Shown: piece after piece, positions 37,850 through 46,078 of the stretch
Numbering within the stretch: the stretch's first letter is position 1
Layout: every line of letters starts with the position of its first letter
Origin: Roseateles sp.
GTDB lineage: Bacteria; Pseudomonadota; Gammaproteobacteria; Burkholderiales; Burkholderiaceae_C
Assembly: GCA_019234295.1 (NCBI GenBank)
Contig: JAFALK010000008.1
Location: 1-61,916, forward strand
Direction of reading: 5' to 3'
Length of the DNA: 61,916 nt
Notes under the pieces: generated by a model
What the model was told of the DNA's origin: nothing
Database searches by the model: none
Seen by the model: only the letters and a program-made list of their open reading frames with translations
Translations under genes and position numbers: made by a program

Positions 37850-37880
37850 TTGACCTTAAAGTAACTCCAGGGTTGAGAAT
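37850..37880 (+). promoter_or_regulatory. MerR-type metal-responsive promoter with 19-bp spacer
   Basis: A -35 TTGACC (37850-37855) and a -10 GAGAAT (37875-37880) are separated by 19 bp, the over-long spacing that MerR-family activators correct by untwisting DNA. The spacer holds an imperfect dyad, ACCTTAAAG (37853-37861) and CTCCAGGGT (37865-37873), very like CadR/PbrR/ZntR operators. It lies 80 bases before the RND adaptor gene. No merR-type gene is in the window, so the regulator must be encoded elsewhere. Confidence 0.75.
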
Positions 37881-37959
37881 CCCGCCCCATTCGCCGGCAT
37901 GCACTGCCACACCCTCTTTTTTTCGGTGTCAGGCAGGCCTGCGCCCAAGGAAAACAACG

Positions 37960-39189
37960 ATGAAAACAGCACAGCTCGCGACCACAGTTCAGGCGGCCTG
38001 CACGCAAGGCCAACAGCGCACGCGCCAGAAGGGCGCGGTTGGCGCCGCCCGTCTCGGTGCCCGTCTTGGTGCCCGTCTTGGTGCCCGCCTTTGCGCGCCT
38101 TTCTGCGCCCTTCTCGGCGCCGTGTGCACCTGGCTGCCGCTGCCGAGCGCCGCAGCCGAGCCCGCGCCCATGTTCACCGTGCAACGTGGCCAGATCGTGG
38201 TCCCGGCAGCTTCGCCCTTGCGCCAGCGCCTGCAGGTCGCCCCGGTGGACGCGCACGCGAGCGCCCAGACAATCGCCGTGCCGGCCATCGTGGAAGCTGA
38301 CCCGACGCATGTCGTCGCCGTCGTCCCGCCGCTCACCGGCAGGCTGGTGGCGCTGCGCGTGGGCATCGGCGAAAACGTCCGGCGTGGCCAGGTGCTGGCC
38401 GAGATCAGCTCGCCGGACTTCGGCCAGGCGCTCGACGACGCCGCCAAGGCCGAGCACGCGCTGGCCCTTGCCAATATGGCGCTGCAGCGGGCACGTGGCG
38501 TGCAGAACATCGGTGCCAACGCGACCAAGGATCTCGAGGTTGCCGAGGCGGCCCAGCGCGATGCGGTCGCAGAGGATCGCCGTGCCCGGGACCGCGTCAC
38601 CACCCTGGCCGCCGGCGCAGCGGTGGACGCGCGCACTCATGTGCTCGAGCTGCGCGCGCCGGCCTCCGGGACCGTCACGGCCTTGAATGCCGGTGCCGGG
38701 ACCTTCCTCAACGATCCGACAGCGGCGCTGCTGACGCTCTCGAGCCTGGATCACGTCTTCGTCACGGCCCAGGTGCCCGAGCACGTGATCGCGCAGCTCG
38801 CGCCCGGTGCACCGGTCGACGTCACCCTGTCGGCCTATCCCGGACAGGTTTTCAAGGGCAAGGCCGCGCGAATCAGCCCCCAGCTCGAACCCGACACGCG
38901 CCGCATCAAGGTGCGCATCCCCTTCGACAACGCCGACGGCCGCCTCAAGCCCAACATGTTCGCCACGGCGAGCTTCGCCGCAAAGGCTGTTGGCGGCGTG
39001 AGCGTGCCGCCGGCCGCCTTGCTGATGAACAACGACAGCACCACCGTGCTGGTGGAGGTCGCACCGTGGACCTTCGTGCGCCGCGTCGTCGAAACAGGCG
39101 CCGAGGACGAACAGCGCGTACAGGTGCTCTCCGGCCTCAAGCCGGGTGAGCGCGTGATCACGCGGGGCGGAGTGCTGCTCAATGATTAA
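37960..39189 (+). CDS. RND efflux periplasmic adaptor (CzcB-like)
   Basis: Membrane-fusion protein of 409 aa that links the RND pump to its outer-membrane channel. After a long N-terminal export region (about residues 1-66, ending SAAAEP) come the lipoyl half-motifs (VVPPLTGRLVALRVGIGE and LELRAPASGTVTAL), a coiled-coil hairpin between them, a beta-barrel domain and a membrane-proximal domain. No metal-binding His-rich N-terminus of the CzcB type is seen. AAGGAAA precedes the ATG at 37960. A 12-bp tandem repeat lies within the export region. Its end overlaps the pump gene by 8 bases. Confidence 0.92.
   Translation: MKTAQLATTVQAACTQGQQRTRQKGAVGAARLGARLGARLGARLCAPFCALLGAVCTWLPLPSAAAEPAPMFTVQRGQIVVPAASPLRQRLQVAPVDAHASAQTIAVPAIVEADPTHVVAVVPPLTGRLVALRVGIGENVRRGQVLAEISSPDFGQALDDAAKAEHALALANMALQRARGVQNIGANATKDLEVAEAAQRDAVAEDRRARDRVTTLAAGAAVDARTHVLELRAPASGTVTALNAGAGTFLNDPTAALLTLSSLDHVFVTAQVPEHVIAQLAPGAPVDVTLSAYPGQVFKGKAARISPQLEPDTRRIKVRIPFDNADGRLKPNMFATASFAAKAVGGVSVPPAALLMNNDSTTVLVEVAPWTFVRRVVETGAEDEQRVQVLSGLKPGERVITRGGVLLND
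38051..38086. repeat. 12-bp in-frame tandem repeat in the adaptor signal region
   Basis: Three direct copies of a 12-base unit (GTCTTGGTGCCC, the first with one change), followed by a degraded fourth, encode a repeated Arg-Leu-Gly-Ala tetrad at about residues 31-42. It lies before the hydrophobic core of the signal peptide and adds positive charge. The repeat keeps the frame and looks like recent slippage. Confidence 0.8.
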
Positions 39190-42100
39190 CCAGTTCATCG
39201 CCCTGTGCTTGCGCCGCCGCACCCTGATCTGGGTGCTGACGGCGATGCTGGTTGTCTACGGATATTTCTCGTGGACGCACATGACCGTTGAGGCCTATCC
39301 GGACATCAGCGACGTCACCGTGCAGGTGACCACGCAGGTGCCGGGCCTGGCCGCCGAGGAGGTCGAGCAGCAGATCACCACCCCGCTCGAACGCGCCCTG
39401 ACCAACACGCCCGGCCTGGTGACCATGCGATCGAGCAGCACCTTCGCGCTGTCGCTGATCACGCTCGTCTTCAAGGATGGCACCGAAGACTACTGGGTGC
39501 GCCAGCGTGTCAACGAGCGCATCGCCCAGGTCACGATGCCATCCGGCGTGCAGCCCGGGCTCGATCCGGTCTCCAGCCCCGTCGGCGAGATCTACCGCTA
39601 CACGCTCGAGTCCGACACCAAGAACCTGATGGAGCTCTCTGAGATCCAGCGCTGGATCGTGATGCCCGGCTTCCGCCAGGTCGAAGGCGTGGCCGACGTC
39701 AACAACTTCGGCGGCTTCACCAAGGAATTCCAACTCGAACTCGATCCTCGCCAGCTCGACCGCTACGGACTGGCCCTGAGCGATGTGGTGAGCGCCATCA
39801 ACAGTGGCAACCAAAACGCAGGCGGCGGCCGCATCGCGCGCGGCGAACAGAGCTATGTGGTTCGCGGCATCGGCCAGGCCCACGGTCTGGACGACCTCGG
39901 CGCCATCGCCGTGGCCACGAACGGCGGCACGCCGGTGCAGCTGCGCGAGCTCGGCCGGCTTCGCATCGGCCACCAAGAGCGCGAGGGCATCCTGGGCAAG
40001 GACAGCAATCCGGACACCCTGGAAGGCATCGTGCTGTTGCTCAAGGGTGAGAATCCCTCCAAGGTGATCGACCGGGTGCATGTCAAGGTGGACGAGCTGC
40101 AAAAGCGCCTCACGCCCCTGGGCGTGAAGATCGTGCCCTACATCGATCGCGAGCACCTGGTCAAGCTCACGGTGGAGAAGGTCACGCACACCGTTCTCGA
40201 AGGCGTTGGCCTGGTCTGCGTCGTGCTGATCCTGTTCCTCGGCAGCCCGCGAAGCGCGCTGGTCGCCGCGGCGGCGATCCCGCTCGCGCTCGTGGCGGTG
40301 TTCATCGCGATGAACCTGCTGCACATGCCGGCGAATCTGTTCTCCCTCGGCGCCATCGACTTCGGCATCATCGTGGACGGCGCCATCGTCGTCACCGAGG
40401 CCATGCTCAGGCGTCGCGAGGAGCGTCCCACGGAGGTCCTCGACGAGGACGATCTGCTGGAGACCACGGGCCACGTCGCCCGGCCGATCTTCTTCGCCAC
40501 GCTGATCATCGTCTCCGCCTACTTTCCGCTGTTCGCTTTCGAGCGCGCGGAAGGCAAGCTGTTCTCGCCAATGGCCTTCACGGTCGGCTTCGCCCTGTTC
40601 GGTGCGCTGCTGGCCTGCATGGCCCTGATCCCGGGCCTGGCCTTCGTCGCGCTGCGAAAGCCTCGGCCGGTGTTCCACAACCGCCCGCTGGAGTGGCTCA
40701 CGCGCCGCTACGTGGGTGCATTGGGCACGCTCTTGCGTCGCCCAGTCATCGTCTACGCAACCTCTGCGCTGGTGCTGGTGGCGGTCGGGGTGCTCGGCGC
40801 CACGGCGGGTCGCGAGTTCCTGCCCGAACTCGATGAGGGCGCGCTGTGGCTGCAGGTGCAGATGCCCACCGGGCTGTCGCTGGACAAGGCCAACGAGATG
40901 GCCAGCGAGCTGCGCCGCACGCTGCACGAATTCCCGCAGGTGTCCTACGTCGTCACCCAGCTCGGGCGCAGCGACGACGGCACCGATCCCTGGACGCCCT
41001 CGCACATCGAGGTCCCGGTCGGCCTCAAGCCTTACGACGAATGGCCTGGAGGAGAAACCAAGGCCCAGTTCGTGCAGCGCCTCAACGCCCGGTTGCAGCA
41101 GCTGCCCGGCTTCGATGTCGGCATCAGCCAGCCGATGATCGACGGTATCAACGACATGATCGGTGGCGCTCACAGCCCGCTCGTGATGCGCGTGTACGGG
41201 GACGATATCGCCGATGACCGGCGCATTGCCGCGCAGGTCGTCGACATCCTGCGCAGCATCCGCGGCACCGCCTCGGCCTCGATCTTCCAGGAGCCGCCGA
41301 TTCCGCAGCTCGTCGTGAAGATCGACCGCGAAGCGGCAGGCCGGCTCGGCGTGCCCGTGTCCGACATCGCCAACCTGATCCAGACGGGCATCGGAGGTGC
41401 GCCAGTCACGACCCTGTACTCCGGCGATCGGATCTACAACGTCACCGTTCGCTTCCCCAACTCGGCCAAGAACACGATCGAGCGGCTCGGTGCCCGCACG
41501 CTCACCGCACCGGGCGGCGCGCGCATTCCGCTCGCCCAGTTGGCCAGCATCCAGTACCGGACCGGCGAGAGCACGATTTCGCACGAGCGCAACGACCGCC
41601 AGATTACGGTGCGGATTGACAACCGCGGCCGCGACCTCACGTCCTACCTTGCCGAGGCGCAGCGCCGTATCGATGCCGAAGTCAAATTCGACCCGCAGAA
41701 GCACCGCCTCGAATGGGCCGGTCAGTTCGAGAACGAGCGGCGCGCGCAGGCACGGCTGGTCTTCATCCTCGGCCTGGTCTTCGTCCTGATGGCCGTGCTG
41801 CTGTTCTTTCAGTTCGGCAAGGTCCGCCAGACCCTGCTGGTGCTCGGCGTCGTCCCCATGGCCACACTGGGCGGCCTGATCGCCCTGCGGCTCACTGGCG
41901 AGACGCTCAACGTCGCCACGGCCGTCGGCTTCATCGCCTTGTTCGGCGTATCGGTACAGAACGGCATCATCATGGTCGCCAACTTCCGCAAAGTTCGCGG
42001 TGAAGGCAAGGCCCTCGACGAGTCCATCCTCCTCGGTGCCGCCGAACGCCTGCGCCCGGTGCTCATGACGGCAACCGTCGCCTCCATCGGCATGCTGCCG

Positions 42101-42277
42101 GCGGCCCTGGCCACCGGCGTGGGCACCGACGTCCAGCGTGGCGTGGCCACCGTCGTCGTCAGCGGCCTGGTGGTGTCGACCCTGCTGACCCTGCTGGTGC
42201 TGCCGACGCTGTATTTCACCGTCGAACGCTACTTCGAGAACCGTGCACTGGATCGCCAGCAAAGGCAGATGCGCTGA
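39182..42277 (+). CDS. Heavy-metal RND efflux pump (CzcA/HME type)
   Basis: Inner-membrane proton/metal antiporter of 1031 aa, resistance-nodulation-division superfamily. The HME signature in membrane helix 4 is present as DFGIIVDGAIVVTE: both Asp and the Glu used in proton relay by CzcA-type pumps are kept, though the usual EN after it reads EA. Two large periplasmic loops and twelve helices fit the family length. With the adaptor and channel genes it would form a tripartite exporter for divalent metals such as Zn, Co or Cd; the MerR-type promoter upstream supports this. Overlaps its neighbours by 8 and 1 bases. Confidence 0.95.
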   Translation: MINQFIALCLRRRTLIWVLTAMLVVYGYFSWTHMTVEAYPDISDVTVQVTTQVPGLAAEEVEQQITTPLERALTNTPGLVTMRSSSTFALSLITLVFKDGTEDYWVRQRVNERIAQVTMPSGVQPGLDPVSSPVGEIYRYTLESDTKNLMELSEIQRWIVMPGFRQVEGVADVNNFGGFTKEFQLELDPRQLDRYGLALSDVVSAINSGNQNAGGGRIARGEQSYVVRGIGQAHGLDDLGAIAVATNGGTPVQLRELGRLRIGHQEREGILGKDSNPDTLEGIVLLLKGENPSKVIDRVHVKVDELQKRLTPLGVKIVPYIDREHLVKLTVEKVTHTVLEGVGLVCVVLILFLGSPRSALVAAAAIPLALVAVFIAMNLLHMPANLFSLGAIDFGIIVDGAIVVTEAMLRRREERPTEVLDEDDLLETTGHVARPIFFATLIIVSAYFPLFAFERAEGKLFSPMAFTVGFALFGALLACMALIPGLAFVALRKPRPVFHNRPLEWLTRRYVGALGTLLRRPVIVYATSALVLVAVGVLGATAGREFLPELDEGALWLQVQMPTGLSLDKANEMASELRRTLHEFPQVSYVVTQLGRSDDGTDPWTPSHIEVPVGLKPYDEWPGGETKAQFVQRLNARLQQLPGFDVGISQPMIDGINDMIGGAHSPLVMRVYGDDIADDRRIAAQVVDILRSIRGTASASIFQEPPIPQLVVKIDREAAGRLGVPVSDIANLIQTGIGGAPVTTLYSGDRIYNVTVRFPNSAKNTIERLGARTLTAPGGARIPLAQLASIQYRTGESTISHERNDRQITVRIDNRGRDLTSYLAEAQRRIDAEVKFDPQKHRLEWAGQFENERRAQARLVFILGLVFVLMAVLLFFQFGKVRQTLLVLGVVPMATLGGLIALRLTGETLNVATAVGFIALFGVSVQNGIIMVANFRKVRGEGKALDESILLGAAERLRPVLMTATVASIGMLPAALATGVGTDVQRGVATVVVSGLVVSTLLTLLVLPTLYFTVERYFENRALDRQQRQMR

Positions 42278-43773
42278 TGAAACACTTCCACACCCTCACC
42301 GCCGTTGCACGCGCCGTCGTCTGCCTCGGTGCCGGCGCCCTGCTGGCCGCCTGCGCGGTCGGCCCCGACTATCAACGCCCGTCCCTGCCGCAGGCCAAGC
42401 ACCTCGCGCCGGCCGAGGTCGAACGCGCCATGCTCGACGCCCACCAGATCGCGGAGGCCGACGTGCCCGCCCAGTGGTGGCAGCTCTATCAATCGAGCGC
42501 GCTCGACCGCCTCGTGCAGGCAGCACTCGAGCACAACCCCAGCGTGCCCGCCGCTCAGGCAGCGCTTCGGGCCGCGGCCGAGTCGCGCCGGGCACAGCAG
42601 GCTGCCTACTTTCCAACCGTCCAGGCCTCGTACACCGGTGCACGCCAGCGCGTGGCGGACGCACTGGCCAGCCCCCTGAGTTCTGGGGCGAGTGTGTTCA
42701 ACGTGAGCACCGCGCAGCTCAGCGTGAGCTACACGCCGGACGTTTTCGGCGCCAACCGGCGCCAGGTCGAATCGCTCGAAGCCCAGGAGCAGTCGCAGCG
42801 ATGGAATGTCGAGGCCACCTACCTGACCCTCAGCGCCAACGTGGTGGTCGCGGCCATCGGCGAGGCCGGGCTGAACGAGCAGATTGCGGCCACCCGCCAG
42901 CAGATCGCCCTGCAGGCCGACTTGTTGGCGCGCTACCGCCAGCTGCAAGCGGTCGGCGCGAATTCGCAGCTCGACGTCTTGCAGCAAGAAGCCCAGCTCG
43001 CGAGTCTTGAGGCGAGCCTGCCAGCGCTTCAAAAGCAGCTCGCCCAGCAGCGCGACCAACTCAAGGCGCTTGTGGGTGTGCTGCCCGAAGACGATTCGAT
43101 CGCGACCTTCCGTCTCGACGACCTGCACCTGCCTGAGCCCCTGCCGCGGACCTTGCCCTCCAGCCTCGTCGAGCACCGGCCTGACGTCCTGGCCGCCGAG
43201 GCGCAGGCGCAAAGCGCAGCGGCCCAGCTCGGCGTGGCGATCGCCAACCGCCTACCCACGATCACGCTCGGCGTCGACAGCTGGGGCTCGTCGGCAGCGT
43301 CCTTGACGCATCTCTTCGGAGCCGGCTCGACCTTCTGGAGCCTGACCGGCGGCGTGAGCCAGACGATCTTCGACGCCGGTGCACTGAAGCACCGTAGCGA
43401 AGCCGCGCGAGCCGCCTACGACGAGGCGGAGGCAACCTACCGTGGCACCGTCATCAACGCCTTCCAGAATGTTGCCGACGCGCTGCAAGCCGTGCAGGCC
43501 GACGCCACGGGGGAGGTGGCGGCCCAGAAGGCTTTCGACGCGGCGCAACGCACGTTCGAGATTTCGCGCCGACAGCTCGAACTCGGCGACACCAGCGCCC
43601 TGGCCGTCATTCAAGCAGAACAAGCGATGCAGCAGGCGCTCGTCGCCCGGGTTCAAGCCCGGGTGGCGCGGCTCACTGACGCCGCGGGGCTCATCCAGGC
43701 GCTCGGTGGCGGCTGGTGGAACCGCCCACCGAACGAGCCACCACCGCAGAGCAGCTCGTCCTCCGCCCGCTGA
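42277..43773 (+). CDS. RND outer-membrane efflux lipoprotein (NodT/CzcC-like)
   Basis: TolC-like channel of 498 aa. The N-terminus is a lipoprotein signal with lipobox LLAAC (Cys about residue 27) followed by AVGPDYQRP, the typical start of NodT/OprM-type proteins. Two OEP repeats follow, each with long helices (for example LLARYRQLQAVGANSQLDVLQ near the first half and VADALQAVQAD in the second). Its ATG shares a base with the pump stop (TGATG). It completes the three-part exporter and has a proline- and serine-rich tail. Confidence 0.93.
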   Translation: MKHFHTLTAVARAVVCLGAGALLAACAVGPDYQRPSLPQAKHLAPAEVERAMLDAHQIAEADVPAQWWQLYQSSALDRLVQAALEHNPSVPAAQAALRAAAESRRAQQAAYFPTVQASYTGARQRVADALASPLSSGASVFNVSTAQLSVSYTPDVFGANRRQVESLEAQEQSQRWNVEATYLTLSANVVVAAIGEAGLNEQIAATRQQIALQADLLARYRQLQAVGANSQLDVLQQEAQLASLEASLPALQKQLAQQRDQLKALVGVLPEDDSIATFRLDDLHLPEPLPRTLPSSLVEHRPDVLAAEAQAQSAAAQLGVAIANRLPTITLGVDSWGSSAASLTHLFGAGSTFWSLTGGVSQTIFDAGALKHRSEAARAAYDEAEATYRGTVINAFQNVADALQAVQADATGEVAAQKAFDAAQRTFEISRRQLELGDTSALAVIQAEQAMQQALVARVQARVARLTDAAGLIQALGGGWWNRPPNEPPPQSSSSSAR

Positions 43774-43834
43774 GCCCACCATTGACGCACACCTCCGGCA
43801 CGTGCCCAATCGCACCACCATCAAAGCACACGAT

Positions 43835-44275
43835 ATGCACATAGAGCGCCACGAAATCGGCCCCCGCTTCAGCGAGATGACCGTTGTCCAAGTCGGCGAG
43901 GGCAAGCTGATCTACATCGCTGGGCAGGTGGCTGAGAACACCAGCCTCGACATCGGCGGACAAACGCGCGAGGTGCTCGGCTTCATCGACCGCTTGTTGG
44001 CCCATGTGGGCGCGCGGCGGGAGCACATCGTGCAGGCCCGGGTCTATCTCGCCTCGGTCGGTGACTATGCGCAGATGAACGCGGTCTGGGAAGCCTGGAT
44101 CCCCGCTGGCCATACGCCCGCGCGTTCGACCATTGGGGCCAAGCTGATCAATGGCGCCTACAAGGTCGAGATCGAAGTGACCGCGGCCTTCACGCCGAGC
44201 CAAGAGCATGGGCATGCCCACGACGATGGCTGCGTGAAGGAGCCGACCGAGCACCCCCACGATCACGCCCGCTGA
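43835..44275 (+). CDS. RidA/YjgF-family protein with a His-rich C-terminal tail
   Basis: RidA-family protein of 146 aa; RidA enzymes hydrolyse reactive enamine/imine intermediates made by PLP enzymes. The core is complete: YIAGQVAENT, the VQARVYLASVGDYAQMN helix, TPARSTIGAK with the substrate-binding Arg, and KVEIEVTAAF. The last about 20 residues are unlike standard RidA: seven His with Asp, Glu and one Cys (HGHAHDDGC, then EHPHDH), a metal-binding-type tail. Start at ATG 43835. It lies 61 bases after the RND channel gene and may be in the same transcript, so it may bind the exported metal. Confidence 0.85.
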   Translation: MHIERHEIGPRFSEMTVVQVGEGKLIYIAGQVAENTSLDIGGQTREVLGFIDRLLAHVGARREHIVQARVYLASVGDYAQMNAVWEAWIPAGHTPARSTIGAKLINGAYKVEIEVTAAFTPSQEHGHAHDDGCVKEPTEHPHDHAR

Positions 44276-44278
44276 AGT

Positions 44279-44560
44279 TCAGGGCTGGTCAAACCCGATC
44301 GCCTGCTGCACCAGCTTGTCCAACTCGCCCGTGAGTTGAGGGAGCACATTCGCCACGGCCCTGAACTCGCGTGCGGAATTCCCTGAGCGCGCCGCGACGA
44401 TCTGGGCGCTAAAGGCCACCACGTGCGCCTGCTTGGAAATGTCCTTGATCTCGCTCATCACGTTCAGCATCTGCTTCTTGAGCCGAGCCGCGTAGGCGCT
44501 CGCCTCGCTCTCGTAGAGGACGGCCAGGGCATTGAGGACGACCCAAAGCGGGGTGTCCAT
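44279..44560 (-). CDS. Miniature chemoreceptor-hairpin-like protein
   Basis: A 93-aa soluble helical protein. The middle and end (IKDISKQAHVVAFSAQIVAARSG, split here, then REFRAVANVLPQLTGEL) resemble the signalling hairpin tip of methyl-accepting chemotaxis proteins (QTNLLALNAAIEAARAG...RGFAVVA) with several replaced positions, but there is no membrane segment, ligand domain or HAMP. ATG at 44558-44560 gives MDTPLWVVLNALAVLYE; a longer frame to 44641 exists. It could bind CheW/CheA or a partner coiled coil, or act as a decoy. Convergent with the RidA gene (3-base gap). Confidence 0.65.
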   Translation of the reverse strand: MDTPLWVVLNALAVLYESEASAYAARLKKQMLNVMSEIKDISKQAHVVAFSAQIVAARSGNSAREFRAVANVLPQLTGELDKLVQQAIGFDQP

Positions 44561-44767
44561 CCCATTGCACCTGGCCGAGTGCAGCTGACGTGGTGATGTC
44601 CCGCCCAGCTTGCGATGAGAGTCACCGAGTTGAAATTGCATCGCCGTACATCGCCGAGCCTTTCATGGTGCTAGGCTTGGTCGATCTGCCAGGATGCAGG
44701 ATGCCGGGTATGCAGCGCTGGATGCCCTTCGCCGCGGCGGGCGCCGCCCTCAAACATCTGATTTCAC

Positions 44768-45142
44768 ATGACCATTCTCGGCCCCCTCAGCCACATCGCG
44801 CTCGTTGTGCGAGATCCTTCGCGCACCGCGGCATTATTTGAAGCGCTCTTTGCTTCTAAGCCCATTTGTCGCCAAGACGCCGACGGCCACCAAGAAACCT
44901 TCGTTCGCCTCGGCGACACGTGGTTTGTTCTGGTCGCGGCAGACAAGGAACGCCCATTGACAGGTGACCACGTGGCGTTTCAGGTTTCTGCGGAGCAACT
45001 GCGGCTGGCCTCGGAAAGGCTCAAGCAGCTGGACCATGCTTACCAGATGGCCCGGTCGGATACGGCGCTCTATTTCATTGACTTCGACAATCATGTCTTT
45101 GAACTCGACTCCGTGGGCCTGGACAGCGAGTTGAGCACCTGA
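44768..45142 (+). CDS. FosX-like fosfomycin-resistance hydrolase, VOC fold
   Basis: Vicinal-oxygen-chelate enzyme of 124 aa. Metal ligands His9 (SHIAL), His68 (GDHVAF) and Glu112 (HVFELDS) are all in place, and Glu43 (HQETF) falls where FosX has its catalytic base Glu44. The FIDFDNHVFEL end is close to the FosX/FosA group, which opens the epoxide of fosfomycin using Mn2+ and water (FosX) or thiols (FosA/FosB). Related chromosomal VOC enzymes with other substrates exist, so resistance is a prediction. It stands alone, with no clear operon. Confidence 0.75.
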   Translation: MTILGPLSHIALVVRDPSRTAALFEALFASKPICRQDADGHQETFVRLGDTWFVLVAADKERPLTGDHVAFQVSAEQLRLASERLKQLDHAYQMARSDTALYFIDFDNHVFELDSVGLDSELST

Positions 45143-45468
45143 GAGGTCTGGCCAAGACGGGTATCGCAGGGCCGACTGCGCGCGCGGCCGTGGGCATGCT
45201 ACGCGGCTTGCTCTTTCCACTTGCGTCGTCGATGCCCTCAGGACCATCACCGTTCAAGCGAGCGTCAAGAATCCAGCGCTAAGCCTGCGGAGCGCTATCC
45301 GCAAGAAGGGGCAACGGGCATGCGCACAATGCGCCTCAGCTGACGAGAGCCTCCAGGCGCCCGCATGCATGCTGAACGAACGCTTGTACAGCGACGCCGT
45401 GCCACCGAGGCATTGATCTGGCCGGGGGTCGCGAACCCAAAGTGCCGGGCCGATGGAGGGGGCGGGCA
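45143..45468. other. Gap without a recognisable gene
   Basis: About 326 bp between the FosX-like gene and the small membrane protein. Frames on both strands lack family resemblance, strong starts or normal codon patterns. A GGAGGGGGC ribosome binding site for the next gene lies at its right edge. I see no terminator or known RNA. Confidence 0.4.
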
Positions 45469-45837
45469 ATGCGTCGTGTCTTGACGATCGTTTTGGCGGG
45501 ATTGATATCCGGCACGCTGGACCTCTTGGCAGCGTTTGCAAGCTACGTATTGCAGGGAGCCACCGTGGTGGGCATTCTGAAATACATCGCCAGCGGACTG
45601 CTCGGCGCCGCGGCCCAGCAGGGTGGCCTGGCGATGGCATGGATTGGCTTGAAGTGCCACTTCGCCCTGACCATGACCATGGCGGCGCTCTTCCGGTTGG
45701 CGGCGCTGAAATACCGCCCCCTGACCAGCCGCCTCTGGCTCTGGGGTAGCGCCTATGGCGTGCTGACCTGGGCAGCGATGGTCTACGTCGTCGTGCCACG
45801 ATTTGCCGTCGTCGGCTGGAAGCTGCCCGAGGGCTAG
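45469..45837 (+). CDS. Small integral membrane protein, unknown function
   Basis: A 122-aa hydrophobic protein with about four membrane helices (VLTIVLAGLISGTLDLLAA; ALTMTMAALFRLAAL; LWGSAYGVLTWAAMVYVVV). It resembles uncharacterised YagU/DUF1440-type inner-membrane proteins, without a confident match. The ATG at 45469 has a strong upstream GGAGGGGGC; an in-frame ATG 27 bases earlier would lack it. It sits alone between the FosX-like gene and the end of the sugar transporter cluster. Confidence 0.65.
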   Translation: MRRVLTIVLAGLISGTLDLLAAFASYVLQGATVVGILKYIASGLLGAAAQQGGLAMAWIGLKCHFALTMTMAALFRLAALKYRPLTSRLWLWGSAYGVLTWAAMVYVVVPRFAVVGWKLPEG

Positions 45838-46078
45838 GGCGGTGTCAGTGGCTTGAGTCCCACATCTTCTACGTCGGCGTTCCCGTTGCTCATGTTGCGC
45901 AATATGGCTTGGGCGGCGCGCGTCGATCCGGCTGACGCCCCGGGGGTCGCAACATGCGACTTGATCGCAGCCGGCGAATGGCAGATTTCAGGGCACGCGT
46001 GCAGCGATCAGCCTCGGTTTGCCCCCCCGCCATTGGGCTTCGGCGCCCAACGTCGTCCAGGGCAGGCACAACAATTCT

